Below, piece after piece: positions 1 to 7,620 of a stretch of 64,000 bases of DNA. The stretch is from NCBI RefSeq assembly GCF_042662685.1, contig NZ_JBHSYO010000002.1, positions 62,001 to 126,000 on the forward strand. The letters run 5' to 3'. The translations under genes and the position numbers were made by a program. Numbering within the stretch: the stretch's first letter is position 1; every line of letters starts with the position of its first letter. This stretch comes from Pseudobowmanella zhangzhouensis. Lineage in GTDB: Bacteria; Pseudomonadota; Gammaproteobacteria; Enterobacterales; Alteromonadaceae. Under the pieces are notes generated by a model. It did not search any database and was not told the DNA's origin. It was given only the letters and a program-made list of their open reading frames with translations.

Positions 1-599
1 TGTGATTTGGCATCATCGCTGCCGCCGCACTCAATCGTCAGGGTTGGACAGTCAAATTCCTGCTCCATCAAAGAGCCCAGGCGCAAACCCGTATGAATTA
101 AATAATCGCTCCATAGCCCTGCCAGTTTTCGCGTCGCGAGATCCTTTTGCAGTGCCACCGCAAATGCAGGTCCCTGACCTGAGGTATTGTGTAAATCAAC
201 CACGCATTCCGGGGTAACCTCGCGAATCGCCTTCACAATGCGCTGCGCACGCAGGGTATCCGCCTGATTGTCATCCAGGGCAAAGCAGCGGTTGAGATCC
301 CTTTCCCCCTCAATATACCGTTGGCTAAACCATTTTGCTGTTTTGGCGGCAGACACGGATGCAACAATAAAACGTAAATTTACCGCAGGTATCACGGCTG
401 AATGCCAATAGCGACACATGGCGTAAAAACCCGACGGTTCATTGCCATGGATCAGCACCGACACAGCGCGCCACCTGGTATTATCCTGACCGGCGACATC
501 AAATACACTGACGTCCTGCAGGCGAGAAAGTACCTCTAATGGCTGGGCAAATTTCTGATGCCCCTGCAAATCCGCTCGATGTAATGCCTCAGCCCGCAT
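1..599 (-). CDS. Succinylglutamate desuccinylase/aspartoacylase-family hydrolase (partial, C-terminus outside window)
   Basis: The minus-strand frame starts with ATG at 599 and stays open to the window edge, giving about 199 residues. It carries zinc-carboxypeptidase-like signatures of the AstE/ASPA family: HGNEPSG (residues 51-57, giving the metal-binding His and Glu), DLNR (101-104) and a later DLHNT that should supply the third ligand. Family members hydrolyse N-acyl amino acids such as N-succinylglutamate or N-acetylaspartate. The substrate here is not known, because no ast operon is visible. The start overlaps the stop of the upstream carboxylate-amine ligase gene by 11 nt, so the two are probably cotranscribed. 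An amide-forming ligase beside an amide hydrolase suggests linked amino-acid metabolism, but that is inference. No signal peptide is seen, so it is probably cytoplasmic. Confidence 0.85.
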   Translation of the reverse strand, partial: MRAEALHRADLQGHQKFAQPLEVLSRLQDVSVFDVAGQDNTRWRAVSVLIHGNEPSGFYAMCRYWHSAVIPAVNLRFIVASVSAAKTAKWFSQRYIEGERDLNRCFALDDNQADTLRAQRIVKAIREVTPECVVDLHNTSGQGPAFAVALQKDLATRKLAGLWSDYLIHTGLRLGSLMEQEFDCPTLTIECGGSDDAKS

Positions 600-2064
600 G
601 CCTGATACTCCATTCACTGACGGGCAAACCACTTTGTACCCAGTGGGCATATTGTTCAACTAACTGCGCTAATGCCTGTTGCTGAGGATATTGCTGGCGT
701 AGCGCCTCCAATTGTTGTCGCTGCCAACGGGCGCCAGTCTGACCAACCTGCAAACGTTTCTCGATGATACTCAAAAAGCGTTTTTGCTCTAACTGGTCAA
801 CCCCCAGCATGGTCAGGCCCTGATACGCCTTGGGCAACACACTTTGCAGAATGTCGCTTATCGGCAACTCTTCAAGCACGCCGGTGACACCATTTGGCCA
901 TAACAATTTGGCATCCAGTCCCTGCTGCGCCGCACGATAAAAATTGTACTCAGCCAGCTTAAATGGCAAACGCGCGGTGAAATCTTCGATTTGGGAGGCC
1001 AATCCCATGGCCAGACCTATGCTGAGCGCAGCATTTGCCACCATATCCAATATCGACGGGCCAGCCGGTAACGCGCGAAATTCAATGCGCACGTGACCGT
1101 TTCCGGTATGACTGTAAACCGGCCGCAACCAGGGCCAGGTAGTACCCATATGCAGATTTAATTCTGTCAGGCGAGGTAAATCAGACGCACTCTCGTCACA
1201 GCACACAGGCAACAGTGGCGGAAACAGCGACACCACCTCAGCATAGAGCTCCCAGGCATCGCGTCTGACCCACCCCAGCCCAAATGACACGCGCGCAGGC
1301 TGTTGCCATTCAAATTCGGCGTCTTTACGCACATCCAGTGATTGTTTAAACAGTGCAACCCGGGTTTCATCCCATAATAATTTGCCCATTAAGGCGGGCG
1401 AATTGGCGCTGATCGCAATTACCAGGGGTAAGGTCAGCAAGGCTGCATTAAACACATTGGCGAATTGCTGGTTTGGCACCATCATATGCACCTGAAACGA
1501 GGTGTTAGCGCCTTCCGCGGTCACATCATCAATTTGCATATTTAACGATTCAACTCCATTGATACGCAGGTTAAAGGGTTCACCACGGCGGCGGCTAAGT
1601 TGCTCGACCAACGCTTGATATCGCATCAACGGGGTCATATTCGCTACGCCCAATTGTTCAACGCATAAAGTAGGTAAAATACCAATGGGGATGGCGCGGG
1701 TCTGCTGAGCGGCACACACTGTTTGCAAAAAGGCGAGTTTATCCTGCAGTTCTTTTTGCAAGGCCAGAAATGGCTGCCCGGCCAATGGCTGGGTGGATAA
1801 ATTAAGTTCGAGATTGTAGCGATTAAGTTCGGGTTGAAACTGGGGATCATCCAACGCAGACAGAATGCTCTGGTTGTTCATCTGGCACTGGGCATGATCA
1901 TTGATCAAATACATTTCCAGTTCGGCGCCCATACAAAGCGCCATCTGGCCAAAAGATGGCTGACGAATGATGTGCTTTAACTGCGCCAGTTGACTGGACA
2001 ATCGTTGAGAAAACGCCTGATTGTCCTGCTCGGTAAAGCTGGTTTGACTGATGTTGCCACCCAT
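589..2064 (-). CDS. GCS2-family carboxylate-amine ligase (glutamate-cysteine ligase-like)
   Basis: A 491-residue protein resembling the glutamate-cysteine ligase type 2 (YbdK-like) superfamily. Features seen are an N-terminal GAELEMYLI segment, typical of the metal-binding glutamates of these ATP-dependent ligases, NRYNLELNLST near residue 85, and a C-terminal HVRIEFRALPAGPS stretch. Such enzymes join a carboxylate, usually glutamate, to an amine, so glutathione-type gamma-glutamyl synthesis is possible. It is not the classical E. coli GshA type, so I give no symbol. The start at 2064 is preferred to an ATG two codons upstream because the GGGAG ribosome-binding site is then about 6 nt away. 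The 3' end overlaps the AstE/ASPA-like gene by 11 nt, so they form a two-gene operon. Confidence 0.8.
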   Translation of the reverse strand: MGGNISQTSFTEQDNQAFSQRLSSQLAQLKHIIRQPSFGQMALCMGAELEMYLINDHAQCQMNNQSILSALDDPQFQPELNRYNLELNLSTQPLAGQPFLALQKELQDKLAFLQTVCAAQQTRAIPIGILPTLCVEQLGVANMTPLMRYQALVEQLSRRRGEPFNLRINGVESLNMQIDDVTAEGANTSFQVHMMVPNQQFANVFNAALLTLPLVIAISANSPALMGKLLWDETRVALFKQSLDVRKDAEFEWQQPARVSFGLGWVRRDAWELYAEVVSLFPPLLPVCCDESASDLPRLTELNLHMGTTWPWLRPVYSHTGNGHVRIEFRALPAGPSILDMVANAALSIGLAMGLASQIEDFTARLPFKLAEYNFYRAAQQGLDAKLLWPNGVTGVLEELPISDILQSVLPKAYQGLTMLGVDQLEQKRFLSIIEKRLQVGQTGARWQRQQLEALRQQYPQQQALAQLVEQYAHWVQSGLPVSEWSIRHAG

Positions 2065-2158
2065 TACCATCTCCCTTGCACGGTTTAGGACAGTATGGAT
2101 CGAATCTCCCGCTTCGGGTTGACCTACATCAATCTAACTGTTTGTTTTATATGCAGTC

Positions 2159-2851
2159 TCAGAACTCCCACTCCAGTGCGAAGCGTAATGTATGATCCTT
2201 AGTATCGCCATTAATGCCGCTGATAAAGGCAATTTCATACTTGAGTTGTTTCTGTCCTTCGTAACGGTGCACCCCCATCAGCCCCGGCCCAATTCCAATA
2301 AAATCTTCGCCGGTATACAACTCAATGGCGGGCTGGAAGGCGGGGTGGAGACGGTAGCGGTATTGAGCGCGTAATTCCGTTTCAAATTCATCGCGGATCT
2401 GACTGCCAAACTCATACACAGTGAATAAATTCACCGTCAGACTGCTGCGGTAAAATTCCTTTTCCATCAGCAAGCCGACGTTTGCTTCCCACACTTCGGT
2501 TTGATGCTGTTTTTCCACCTCAAACAGCACACCCCAGTCTGCCCAGTTTTTACCCTGCTCGGATAATTGCCAGCGTACTTCTACCTCATAGGCGGCTAAC
2601 CCAAAGTCGTCTGACGTATCTCGTTCAAAGGCTAAATAGCCCTCCATAATCAGGTTCTCACCCAGCGCCTGACCATAGGCAAGCCGCTGACCCAGCAAGT
2701 TACCATTATCACTTTGCCGCGACATAAAGCGCCATTCCAGTTTCCGCTCATTGGGCAGAATGTAAGGATGATAAACCTTATCCACCACAATGCCGTCTGC
2801 CATCGACAGACTGCTATACATAAGTGTCAGCAAGGCCAATAACTTTCTCAT
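2159..2851 (-). CDS. Predicted outer-membrane beta-barrel protein, last gene of the FTR1/cupredoxin operon
   Basis: A 230-residue protein beginning with a short signal peptide (MRKLLALLTLMYSSLSMA). The mature part is rich in alternating aromatic and charged segments and ends in LEWEF, the terminal aromatic signature of outer-membrane barrels. I recognise no named family. The start at 2851 gives a 4-nt ATGA overlap with the stop of the upstream permease gene; a longer reading to 2899 would lie inside that gene and precede the signal peptide. As the last member of the two-component/cupredoxin/FTR1-like operon, it may let the transported solute cross the outer membrane. That role is inferred from position only. 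Confidence 0.75.
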   Translation of the reverse strand: MRKLLALLTLMYSSLSMADGIVVDKVYHPYILPNERKLEWRFMSRQSDNGNLLGQRLAYGQALGENLIMEGYLAFERDTSDDFGLAAYEVEVRWQLSEQGKNWADWGVLFEVEKQHQTEVWEANVGLLMEKEFYRSSLTVNLFTVYEFGSQIRDEFETELRAQYRYRLHPAFQPAIELYTGEDFIGIGPGLMGVHRYEGQKQLKYEIAFISGINGDTKDHTLRFALEWEF

Positions 2852-3606
2852 GAGTGAAATTTCCTTTTGAACCGACTCGCGCCCAACGCGCTCACGCACC
2901 CCAATAGCGCCGCAAAGTAACTAATAACCTGCCATTGCCCTGGTGTGTCCTGGTAACCCAGCAATACCGCCAAAAATTGTCCGATTAACGAGTTTTCCGG
3001 TAAAAATTCTGCTGTATTCCACCAGGGATCGCTCTGGCTTAACCAATCGATTTGCACAAGTAAATGCGAGGTATGCGCCAGTTGCCCGGCAATAAACAGA
3101 CTCAACATCAGTGCAGCCACCAGCGGCAGATGTCGTCCGCCGAGCCAGCTTGCCAGCGCATACAGCAAAATTGCGGCACTGAGGGTGATACCCAGCCCAA
3201 GTAATGCACCAAGCACAATCGATTGCGACGAGGTGACGGCATACAAATAACCGGAAAGATAAAAAATGAGGTTGGCGCCATTGACCATTAATGCAATCGC
3301 CAGCGCCATCATCGTCACGCCGGTGCTCATCTGTTTAGGTTGCCACAAGGTCAGCAATACCATAACAAACAAGCCTAGTTGTAAGCCCACAAACACCAAT
3401 TCCATGCCGGCGCCGTCGGCCAACTCAGTAATCACATCGGCATAAACGACCAACACTGCACTGCCAGCGACCCCACACAGTAACGCCAGCGACAAAGCTC
3501 GCCAACCGCCGGCCGCCGGCCTTAACAATAACAACCAGACCAATAACATCAGCACTGGCATCAAATCCCGTACAAACAACAATAGGGTATTAATCAACAT
3601 GATCAT
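2848..3606 (-). CDS. FTR1-like membrane permease lacking canonical REGLE motifs
   Basis: A 252-residue, very hydrophobic protein with about seven predicted membrane segments. Its layout follows the iron permease FTR1/EfeU family, including a GALLGLGITLSAAILLY helix and a late W...LPENSLIGQFLAVLLGY segment. The iron-coordinating glutamate motifs expected in helices 1 and 4 (REGLE-like) are replaced by RDLMP (residues 13-17) and VNGAN (108-112), so iron binding by the usual chemistry is doubtful. The gene overlaps the cupredoxin gene by 17 nt, and its start has a GGAGG ribosome-binding site about 5 nt upstream. In known Efe systems a cupredoxin-domain protein delivers iron to the permease; the same pairing is seen here. 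The transported ion is not known. Confidence 0.75.
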   Translation of the reverse strand: MIMLINTLLLFVRDLMPVLMLLVWLLLLRPAAGGWRALSLALLCGVAGSAVLVVYADVITELADGAGMELVFVGLQLGLFVMVLLTLWQPKQMSTGVTMMALAIALMVNGANLIFYLSGYLYAVTSSQSIVLGALLGLGITLSAAILLYALASWLGGRHLPLVAALMLSLFIAGQLAHTSHLLVQIDWLSQSDPWWNTAEFLPENSLIGQFLAVLLGYQDTPGQWQVISYFAALLGCVSALGASRFKRKFHS

Positions 3607-3931
3607 TACCCTCCGCGACCGCTATAACACTGCCCTGCGCACTGTTGGGATTAAACTCGCCAAAAAAATGGTATTCGCCCGGCTTAAGCGGGCCGATGTA
3701 GATAATTGAGCGTCGCCCCGGAAACAACACTTTCTCCCGGTTGAGATCGAAACTGTCAAACTCTTCGGGTGTTGGGTCCTGATTAATTATGACCAGCTTG
3801 ATCTTTTTATCTGCCGGCACCTGTATTTTGGAGGGAATAAACAAGTGATCCTTCAACGTAATCACCACTTCGGGTGCCGCAAACACACCCGAACTGACTA
3901 ACAGCAAGACAACGCCGAGCATTTTTATCAT
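3590..3931 (-). CDS. Periplasmic cupredoxin-domain protein (EfeO N-domain-like)
   Basis: A 113-residue protein with a signal peptide ending near FAAPE (about residue 19), then one beta-rich domain resembling the cupredoxin_1 domain at the N-terminus of EfeO. Recognisable pieces are LKDHLFIPSKIQVPA, NQDPTPEEFDSFDL and PGEYHFFGEFNPNSAQGSV. No Cys or Met sits where a type I copper site would need one; acidic residues dominate, as in EfeO-type cupredoxins thought to handle iron or other cations. It overlaps the histidine kinase gene by 4 nt upstream and the permease gene by 17 nt downstream, so translation is probably coupled. Expected role: a periplasmic metal-binding partner of the FTR1-like permease. 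Confidence 0.8.
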   Translation of the reverse strand: MIKMLGVVLLLVSSGVFAAPEVVITLKDHLFIPSKIQVPADKKIKLVIINQDPTPEEFDSFDLNREKVLFPGRRSIIYIGPLKPGEYHFFGEFNPNSAQGSVIAVAEGNDHVD

Positions 3932-5220
3932 GCGGGATGTCCTTTGAATACTACCCGGGCGGCTAACCCACCCAGAACCTCGCTGTCATCCAATTCGAAC
4001 TGCGCCCCATGCAATTGCGCAATTTGCTGCACAATCGACAAGCCCAGACCACATCCTTCAGTATCAGATGTATGGCGATCTCCGCCAATCCGATAGAAAC
4101 GCTGCAACGCACGCTGACGCTCGTCAGGCGAAATCCCCGACCCCGAGTCTTCCACCGACAGCGCAACCTGCCTGCCCTGGTTGACGATGTTAACCAATAT
4201 GTTGCCGCCAGCCGGGGTGTATTTACTGGCATTGCCTATTAAATTTTGCAACAACGTGCGCAATGTAAACTCGTCACCTGCCACCGTCGTTTCAGATGCC
4301 TGTAATTCGATGCTTTGCTGCTTGCCATCTATCTGTTCAAACATATCGGCGATAACATCCTGCGCCAGTTTATCGATACGCAGAGGCAATAAGCGCTTGG
4401 TAAAGTGCTCAGGGTTGGTGCGATTGAGTAACAGAATCTGATCGACCACATGGCTCATACGCTCTACCCCTGCCTGCAATGCTTGAATCAACTCAGGTGG
4501 TGGTGACTGCATAACACTGATGTTATGCGCCGTTATGCGCAGGATACTCAGCGGAGTGCGCAATTCATGGGCCGCATCGGATGCGAAGCGCTTTTCGCGG
4601 GTAAATGCTTCATCTACCCGGGCAAACAAACGATTAATGGTATCCACCACCGGCTTCAGCTCGCCCGGTACGTAGGCGCTGTCAATTTCGCCTAACTCCT
4701 CTACGCGCGTGGCACGCAAACGTTCGGCCAGTGAGGTCAGTGGCTTCAATGCGCGGGTAACAATCAAGCCAATTATCATCGCCAGTAACGGAATACTGAT
4801 AATTAAGGGCGTCATAGCAGACAAAATCAGGCTTTCAGCCAAATCGAAGCGCTGCGCTAAAGGCTGGGCTACCTGCACCATGCTGTCGGCGTCATGCAGA
4901 CTAAACACGCGCCAGCGCTGCCCCAAAAAATTCCCCTCATCAAAACCTTGTTGAATGTCAGTCAAAGGACGATCACTGACGTGACCGCTATCGCTGACCA
5001 ACTCGCCCTGATGCCAGATTTGCCAGGCGAATAAACTGGTTTTTACCTGTGTCTGCGGTCGGGCGGATATCAGCGTTTGCGCCAGTGCCTGCAACTCCGA
5101 GTCGAACAAGGTAGACGCGCGGCGCATACTGCTCTGATAGCCCTGCACAGCAGCTAAAAAGGTCGTTAAGGTAATGGCAGCCAGCAACACCCATAACAGG
5201 CGGCTGAGAATAGAATTCAT
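3928..5220 (-). CDS. Sensor histidine kinase, QseC/PmrB type
   Basis: A 430-residue membrane kinase. It has a first transmembrane helix at about 8-28, a short periplasmic sensor domain to about 130, a second helix at about 131-155, HAMP at about 155-205, a HisKA box with the phospho-accepting His218 in ASDAAHELRTPL, then an HATPase_c domain with NASKYTP (N box) and GLGLSI (G box). The architecture matches the QseC/PmrB/TctE class of the OmpR-partner kinases. Its start overlaps the response-regulator stop by 4 nt (ATGA), and its stop overlaps the cupredoxin start by 4 nt. The pair therefore sits at the head of the operon it probably controls. The stimulus is unknown; a metal ion would fit the neighbours. 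Confidence 0.93.
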   Translation of the reverse strand: MNSILSRLLWVLLAAITLTTFLAAVQGYQSSMRRASTLFDSELQALAQTLISARPQTQVKTSLFAWQIWHQGELVSDSGHVSDRPLTDIQQGFDEGNFLGQRWRVFSLHDADSMVQVAQPLAQRFDLAESLILSAMTPLIISIPLLAMIIGLIVTRALKPLTSLAERLRATRVEELGEIDSAYVPGELKPVVDTINRLFARVDEAFTREKRFASDAAHELRTPLSILRITAHNISVMQSPPPELIQALQAGVERMSHVVDQILLLNRTNPEHFTKRLLPLRIDKLAQDVIADMFEQIDGKQQSIELQASETTVAGDEFTLRTLLQNLIGNASKYTPAGGNILVNIVNQGRQVALSVEDSGSGISPDERQRALQRFYRIGGDRHTSDTEGCGLGLSIVQQIAQLHGAQFELDDSEVLGGLAARVVFKGHPA

Positions 5221-5876
5221 GTTTTACTGATACTGTAACCAACACCGCGAATAGTGCGGATAGTATTGTCCGGTAGTTTTTTTCGCAAATGATGAATATG
5301 CACTTCAACTACATTACTGGCGATTTCCTCGCCCCATTCATACAGGCGATTCTCTAACTGGTCACGGGATAGCACACGCCCTGCCTGCTCCATCAGCGCT
5401 TTAAGCAGCATATATTCGCGGCGGGACAGATTCAGTACATCATCACCCACGCTTACCGTGTGCGCCGCCGTGTCCATCTGGATCTGGCCGCAGGCAATCA
5501 CTGCACTTTGTGCCGTCCCCAGACGACGCTCGATTACCCGCAGACGGGCAAACAGTTCTTCCGGAGCAAAAGGTTTAATCAAATAATCATCTGCGCCAGC
5601 ATCCAGCCCGGATATTTTGTCCAGCGTACTATCCCGGGCGGTGAGAATTAATACGGGCAGTGCCGGGCAGTGGCGGCGTAATTCTTTTAACACCTGAAGC
5701 CCGTCCATGTCCGGTAGGCCAAGGTCGAGAATAATAATGTCACATTGCTTGTTGCGGGCGGCTTCCAGCGCTGGCTTACCGCGAGTTAAGTGATCGACAG
5801 AAAAACCCTGGTGACGTAACGACGTCAGTAACCCATTGGCAAGTGCCAGATCATCTTCCACCAACAATACTCGCAT
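5217..5876 (-). CDS. OmpR/PhoB-family response regulator, QseB/PmrA type
   Basis: A 219-residue two-domain regulator. The receiver domain has the acidic pair EDD (7-9), the phosphorylation site Asp51 in ILDLGLPDMDG, Thr in LTARD and Lys in LIKPF. The C-terminal winged helix ends with VEVHIHHLRKKL and TIRGVGYSI, standard for OmpR-type DNA-binding domains. It is the first gene of a five-gene minus-strand run (regulator, kinase, cupredoxin, FTR1-like permease, barrel protein) joined by overlaps of 4-17 nt. The likely role is activation of this operon in response to the partner kinase. A target site could not be identified in the 24-nt gap to the upstream gene. Confidence 0.95.
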   Translation of the reverse strand: MRVLLVEDDLALANGLLTSLRHQGFSVDHLTRGKPALEAARNKQCDIIILDLGLPDMDGLQVLKELRRHCPALPVLILTARDSTLDKISGLDAGADDYLIKPFAPEELFARLRVIERRLGTAQSAVIACGQIQMDTAAHTVSVGDDVLNLSRREYMLLKALMEQAGRVLSRDQLENRLYEWGEEIASNVVEVHIHHLRKKLPDNTIRTIRGVGYSISKT

Positions 5877-5900
5877 GCTTACTCCCTGATTTTGCTTCTT

Positions 5901-6500
5901 TTATTGATTATTTATCATCGCAAGTTGCCCACGCTGACGCAACGCCAGCAGAACATTTGACGGGATCTCACCGGAGTGTTGTGCAAGCTGCATAAACTCG
6001 GCTTCAGCCGCGCGAAATTGCTGGTGATTGAGTAAATACATGCCGTAAAGATAATAGTAAACCGGTCCGGGGTGATGCAAAGCGGCATAATCAAACAATT
6101 GTCTGGCTTTATCTTCATTACCAAAACTGATTGGCCAGCCAGGCGCATTATCATAAAGCGTCGCCAGATACGCGGCGAAGACATCCTGAAACTGCTCAGC
6201 GTCGAGCGCCATACATAAGTCCTGTCTGGCTTGTTTCAGCATTTTTAGTTTATCGGCACCCTGGAGCTGAGAAGCGAGTTCCACTTTGGTCACCCCGCGC
6301 CAGCCCGTCAGCACGCTATCGGCAGCAGCATCACCTTTTAGTTGGGTATTCAACTCGCTGATTAGATTTTGCAGTTCGGTGGTTTTGCTGTCGCCCTGAT
6401 GTAAAAAGCTGGCGGCGTAGAAGCGGCGCGGCCAGTCGTCAGCTTGCTGAGCAGCAACGTTGACTACCCACAGACTGAGTATCAATAACAAAAAACGCAT
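5901..6500 (-). CDS. Secreted hypothetical protein with TPR/SEL1-like helical repeats
   Basis: A 199-residue protein with a cleavable signal peptide (MRFLLLILSLWVVNVAAQQA). The remainder is predicted alpha-helical. The segment ARQLFDYAALHHPGPVYYYLYGMYLLNHQQFRAAEAEFMQLAQ resembles paired TPR-like helices. I do not recognise a named family. It lies 24 nt upstream of the response-regulator gene on the same strand, so it could be the first cistron of the two-component/FTR1-like operon and might act as a periplasmic scaffold or sensor accessory; this is inference from spacing only. Confidence 0.7.
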   Translation of the reverse strand: MRFLLLILSLWVVNVAAQQADDWPRRFYAASFLHQGDSKTTELQNLISELNTQLKGDAAADSVLTGWRGVTKVELASQLQGADKLKMLKQARQDLCMALDAEQFQDVFAAYLATLYDNAPGWPISFGNEDKARQLFDYAALHHPGPVYYYLYGMYLLNHQQFRAAEAEFMQLAQHSGEIPSNVLLALRQRGQLAMINNQ

Positions 6501-6558
6501 ACTGCCACCTTGTCAGACTACCAGATGGCAAGCATGCGCTTTCGATCTTAACGGTCGC

Positions 6559-7620
6559 TTAATTTAGCGCCATCATACAATCTTGCTGCACAATCGGTTC
6601 ATCAAAGCCTAATGCATTGATTCTATGCGACTGCCCTGCAATAAAATTCAACAGGCAACTGCTGTAACGGCTGCGCGCCTTGGCGAGCTTCTCGCCGTCA
6701 TCATTGCGCACTAAAATCGTGTCACCGGCGGAAAACTCCCCTTTCACCGCAAGCACGTTGCTGGCAGTAAAATCCTCTTCACCCGCGTCACGAATTACCA
6801 CTTCGCCCAGAGCCCGGGTGGTATGCGCCAGCCAGTGCAGTTCTTCCTGCATGGGTTTTTCGTAGGGACTGAAGCAGGTACCTGGATTCTCACCCGCCAG
6901 CAAGGCGGCAAACGTGCTGTCTAGCTGGCCATTAACGATATAGGTGGTAATGCCGTGTGAGGTGGCCTTTTCCGCCGCTTCAACCTTGGTACGCATACCA
7001 CCTGTGCCAACCGAGCTAATTGCCCCACCGGCCATGGCATAAATATCACTATTGATTCGTGGTACATTTTTCAGCAACTGCGCATCCTGATGTTGGGCAG
7101 GATTTTTATTAAACAGACCATCCACATCGGTACACATAATCAGCGTATCGGCATCGGCCGCGGTGGCAACCATGGCGGAAAGGTTATCATTGTCACCAAC
7201 CCGCAGGTGGTCGGTGGTCACCGCGTCATTTTCATTTACGATGGGTAATATGCCATTTTTCAGCAATGCAAATAGAGTGTCGCGAATACTCTGATAACGA
7301 TCACGATTACGTAAATCGGCGTGCGTCAGTAACACCTGCGCCGTTTTGAAATCGAAGAAGCGGTCCCAGGTCGCCATCATCTCGTTTTGCCCGGCGGCCG
7401 CCATAGCTTTTTTCAAGGTAATATCATTCTGATCGCTGGCACTGAACAGGTGCCGGCCTGCAGCAACCGAGCCGGACGACACCAATACGACGTCAATACC
7501 CCGTAAGCGACAACGCTGAATGAACTGGGCAATTGCCAGCAGATAACGTGAACTGCAGCCTTGTTTGTCGGGTGCAATCAGTGCACTACCTACTTTTACC
7601 ACGATTCGTTGGCTGTTCAT
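6559..7620 (-). CDS. proB: Glutamate 5-kinase
   Basis: A 353-residue enzyme for the first step of proline synthesis, ATP-dependent phosphorylation of glutamate. The N-terminal amino-acid kinase domain has VVKVGSAL (7-14), VLVSSGSVAAG, NENDAV, and VGDNDNLSAMVA; TGGMRTKVEAA marks the ATP site. A C-terminal PUA domain follows (RALGEVVIRDAG onwards), as in E. coli ProB. It overlaps putP by 4 nt (ATGA), so it is translationally coupled to a proline importer. proA is not adjacent. The coupling to uptake suggests an osmoadaptive proline pool rather than simple biosynthesis, but this is inferred; a second proB elsewhere cannot be excluded. Confidence 0.93.
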   Translation of the reverse strand: MNSQRIVVKVGSALIAPDKQGCSSRYLLAIAQFIQRCRLRGIDVVLVSSGSVAAGRHLFSASDQNDITLKKAMAAAGQNEMMATWDRFFDFKTAQVLLTHADLRNRDRYQSIRDTLFALLKNGILPIVNENDAVTTDHLRVGDNDNLSAMVATAADADTLIMCTDVDGLFNKNPAQHQDAQLLKNVPRINSDIYAMAGGAISSVGTGGMRTKVEAAEKATSHGITTYIVNGQLDSTFAALLAGENPGTCFSPYEKPMQEELHWLAHTTRALGEVVIRDAGEEDFTASNVLAVKGEFSAGDTILVRNDDGEKLAKARSRYSSCLLNFIAGQSHRINALGFDEPIVQQDCMMALN

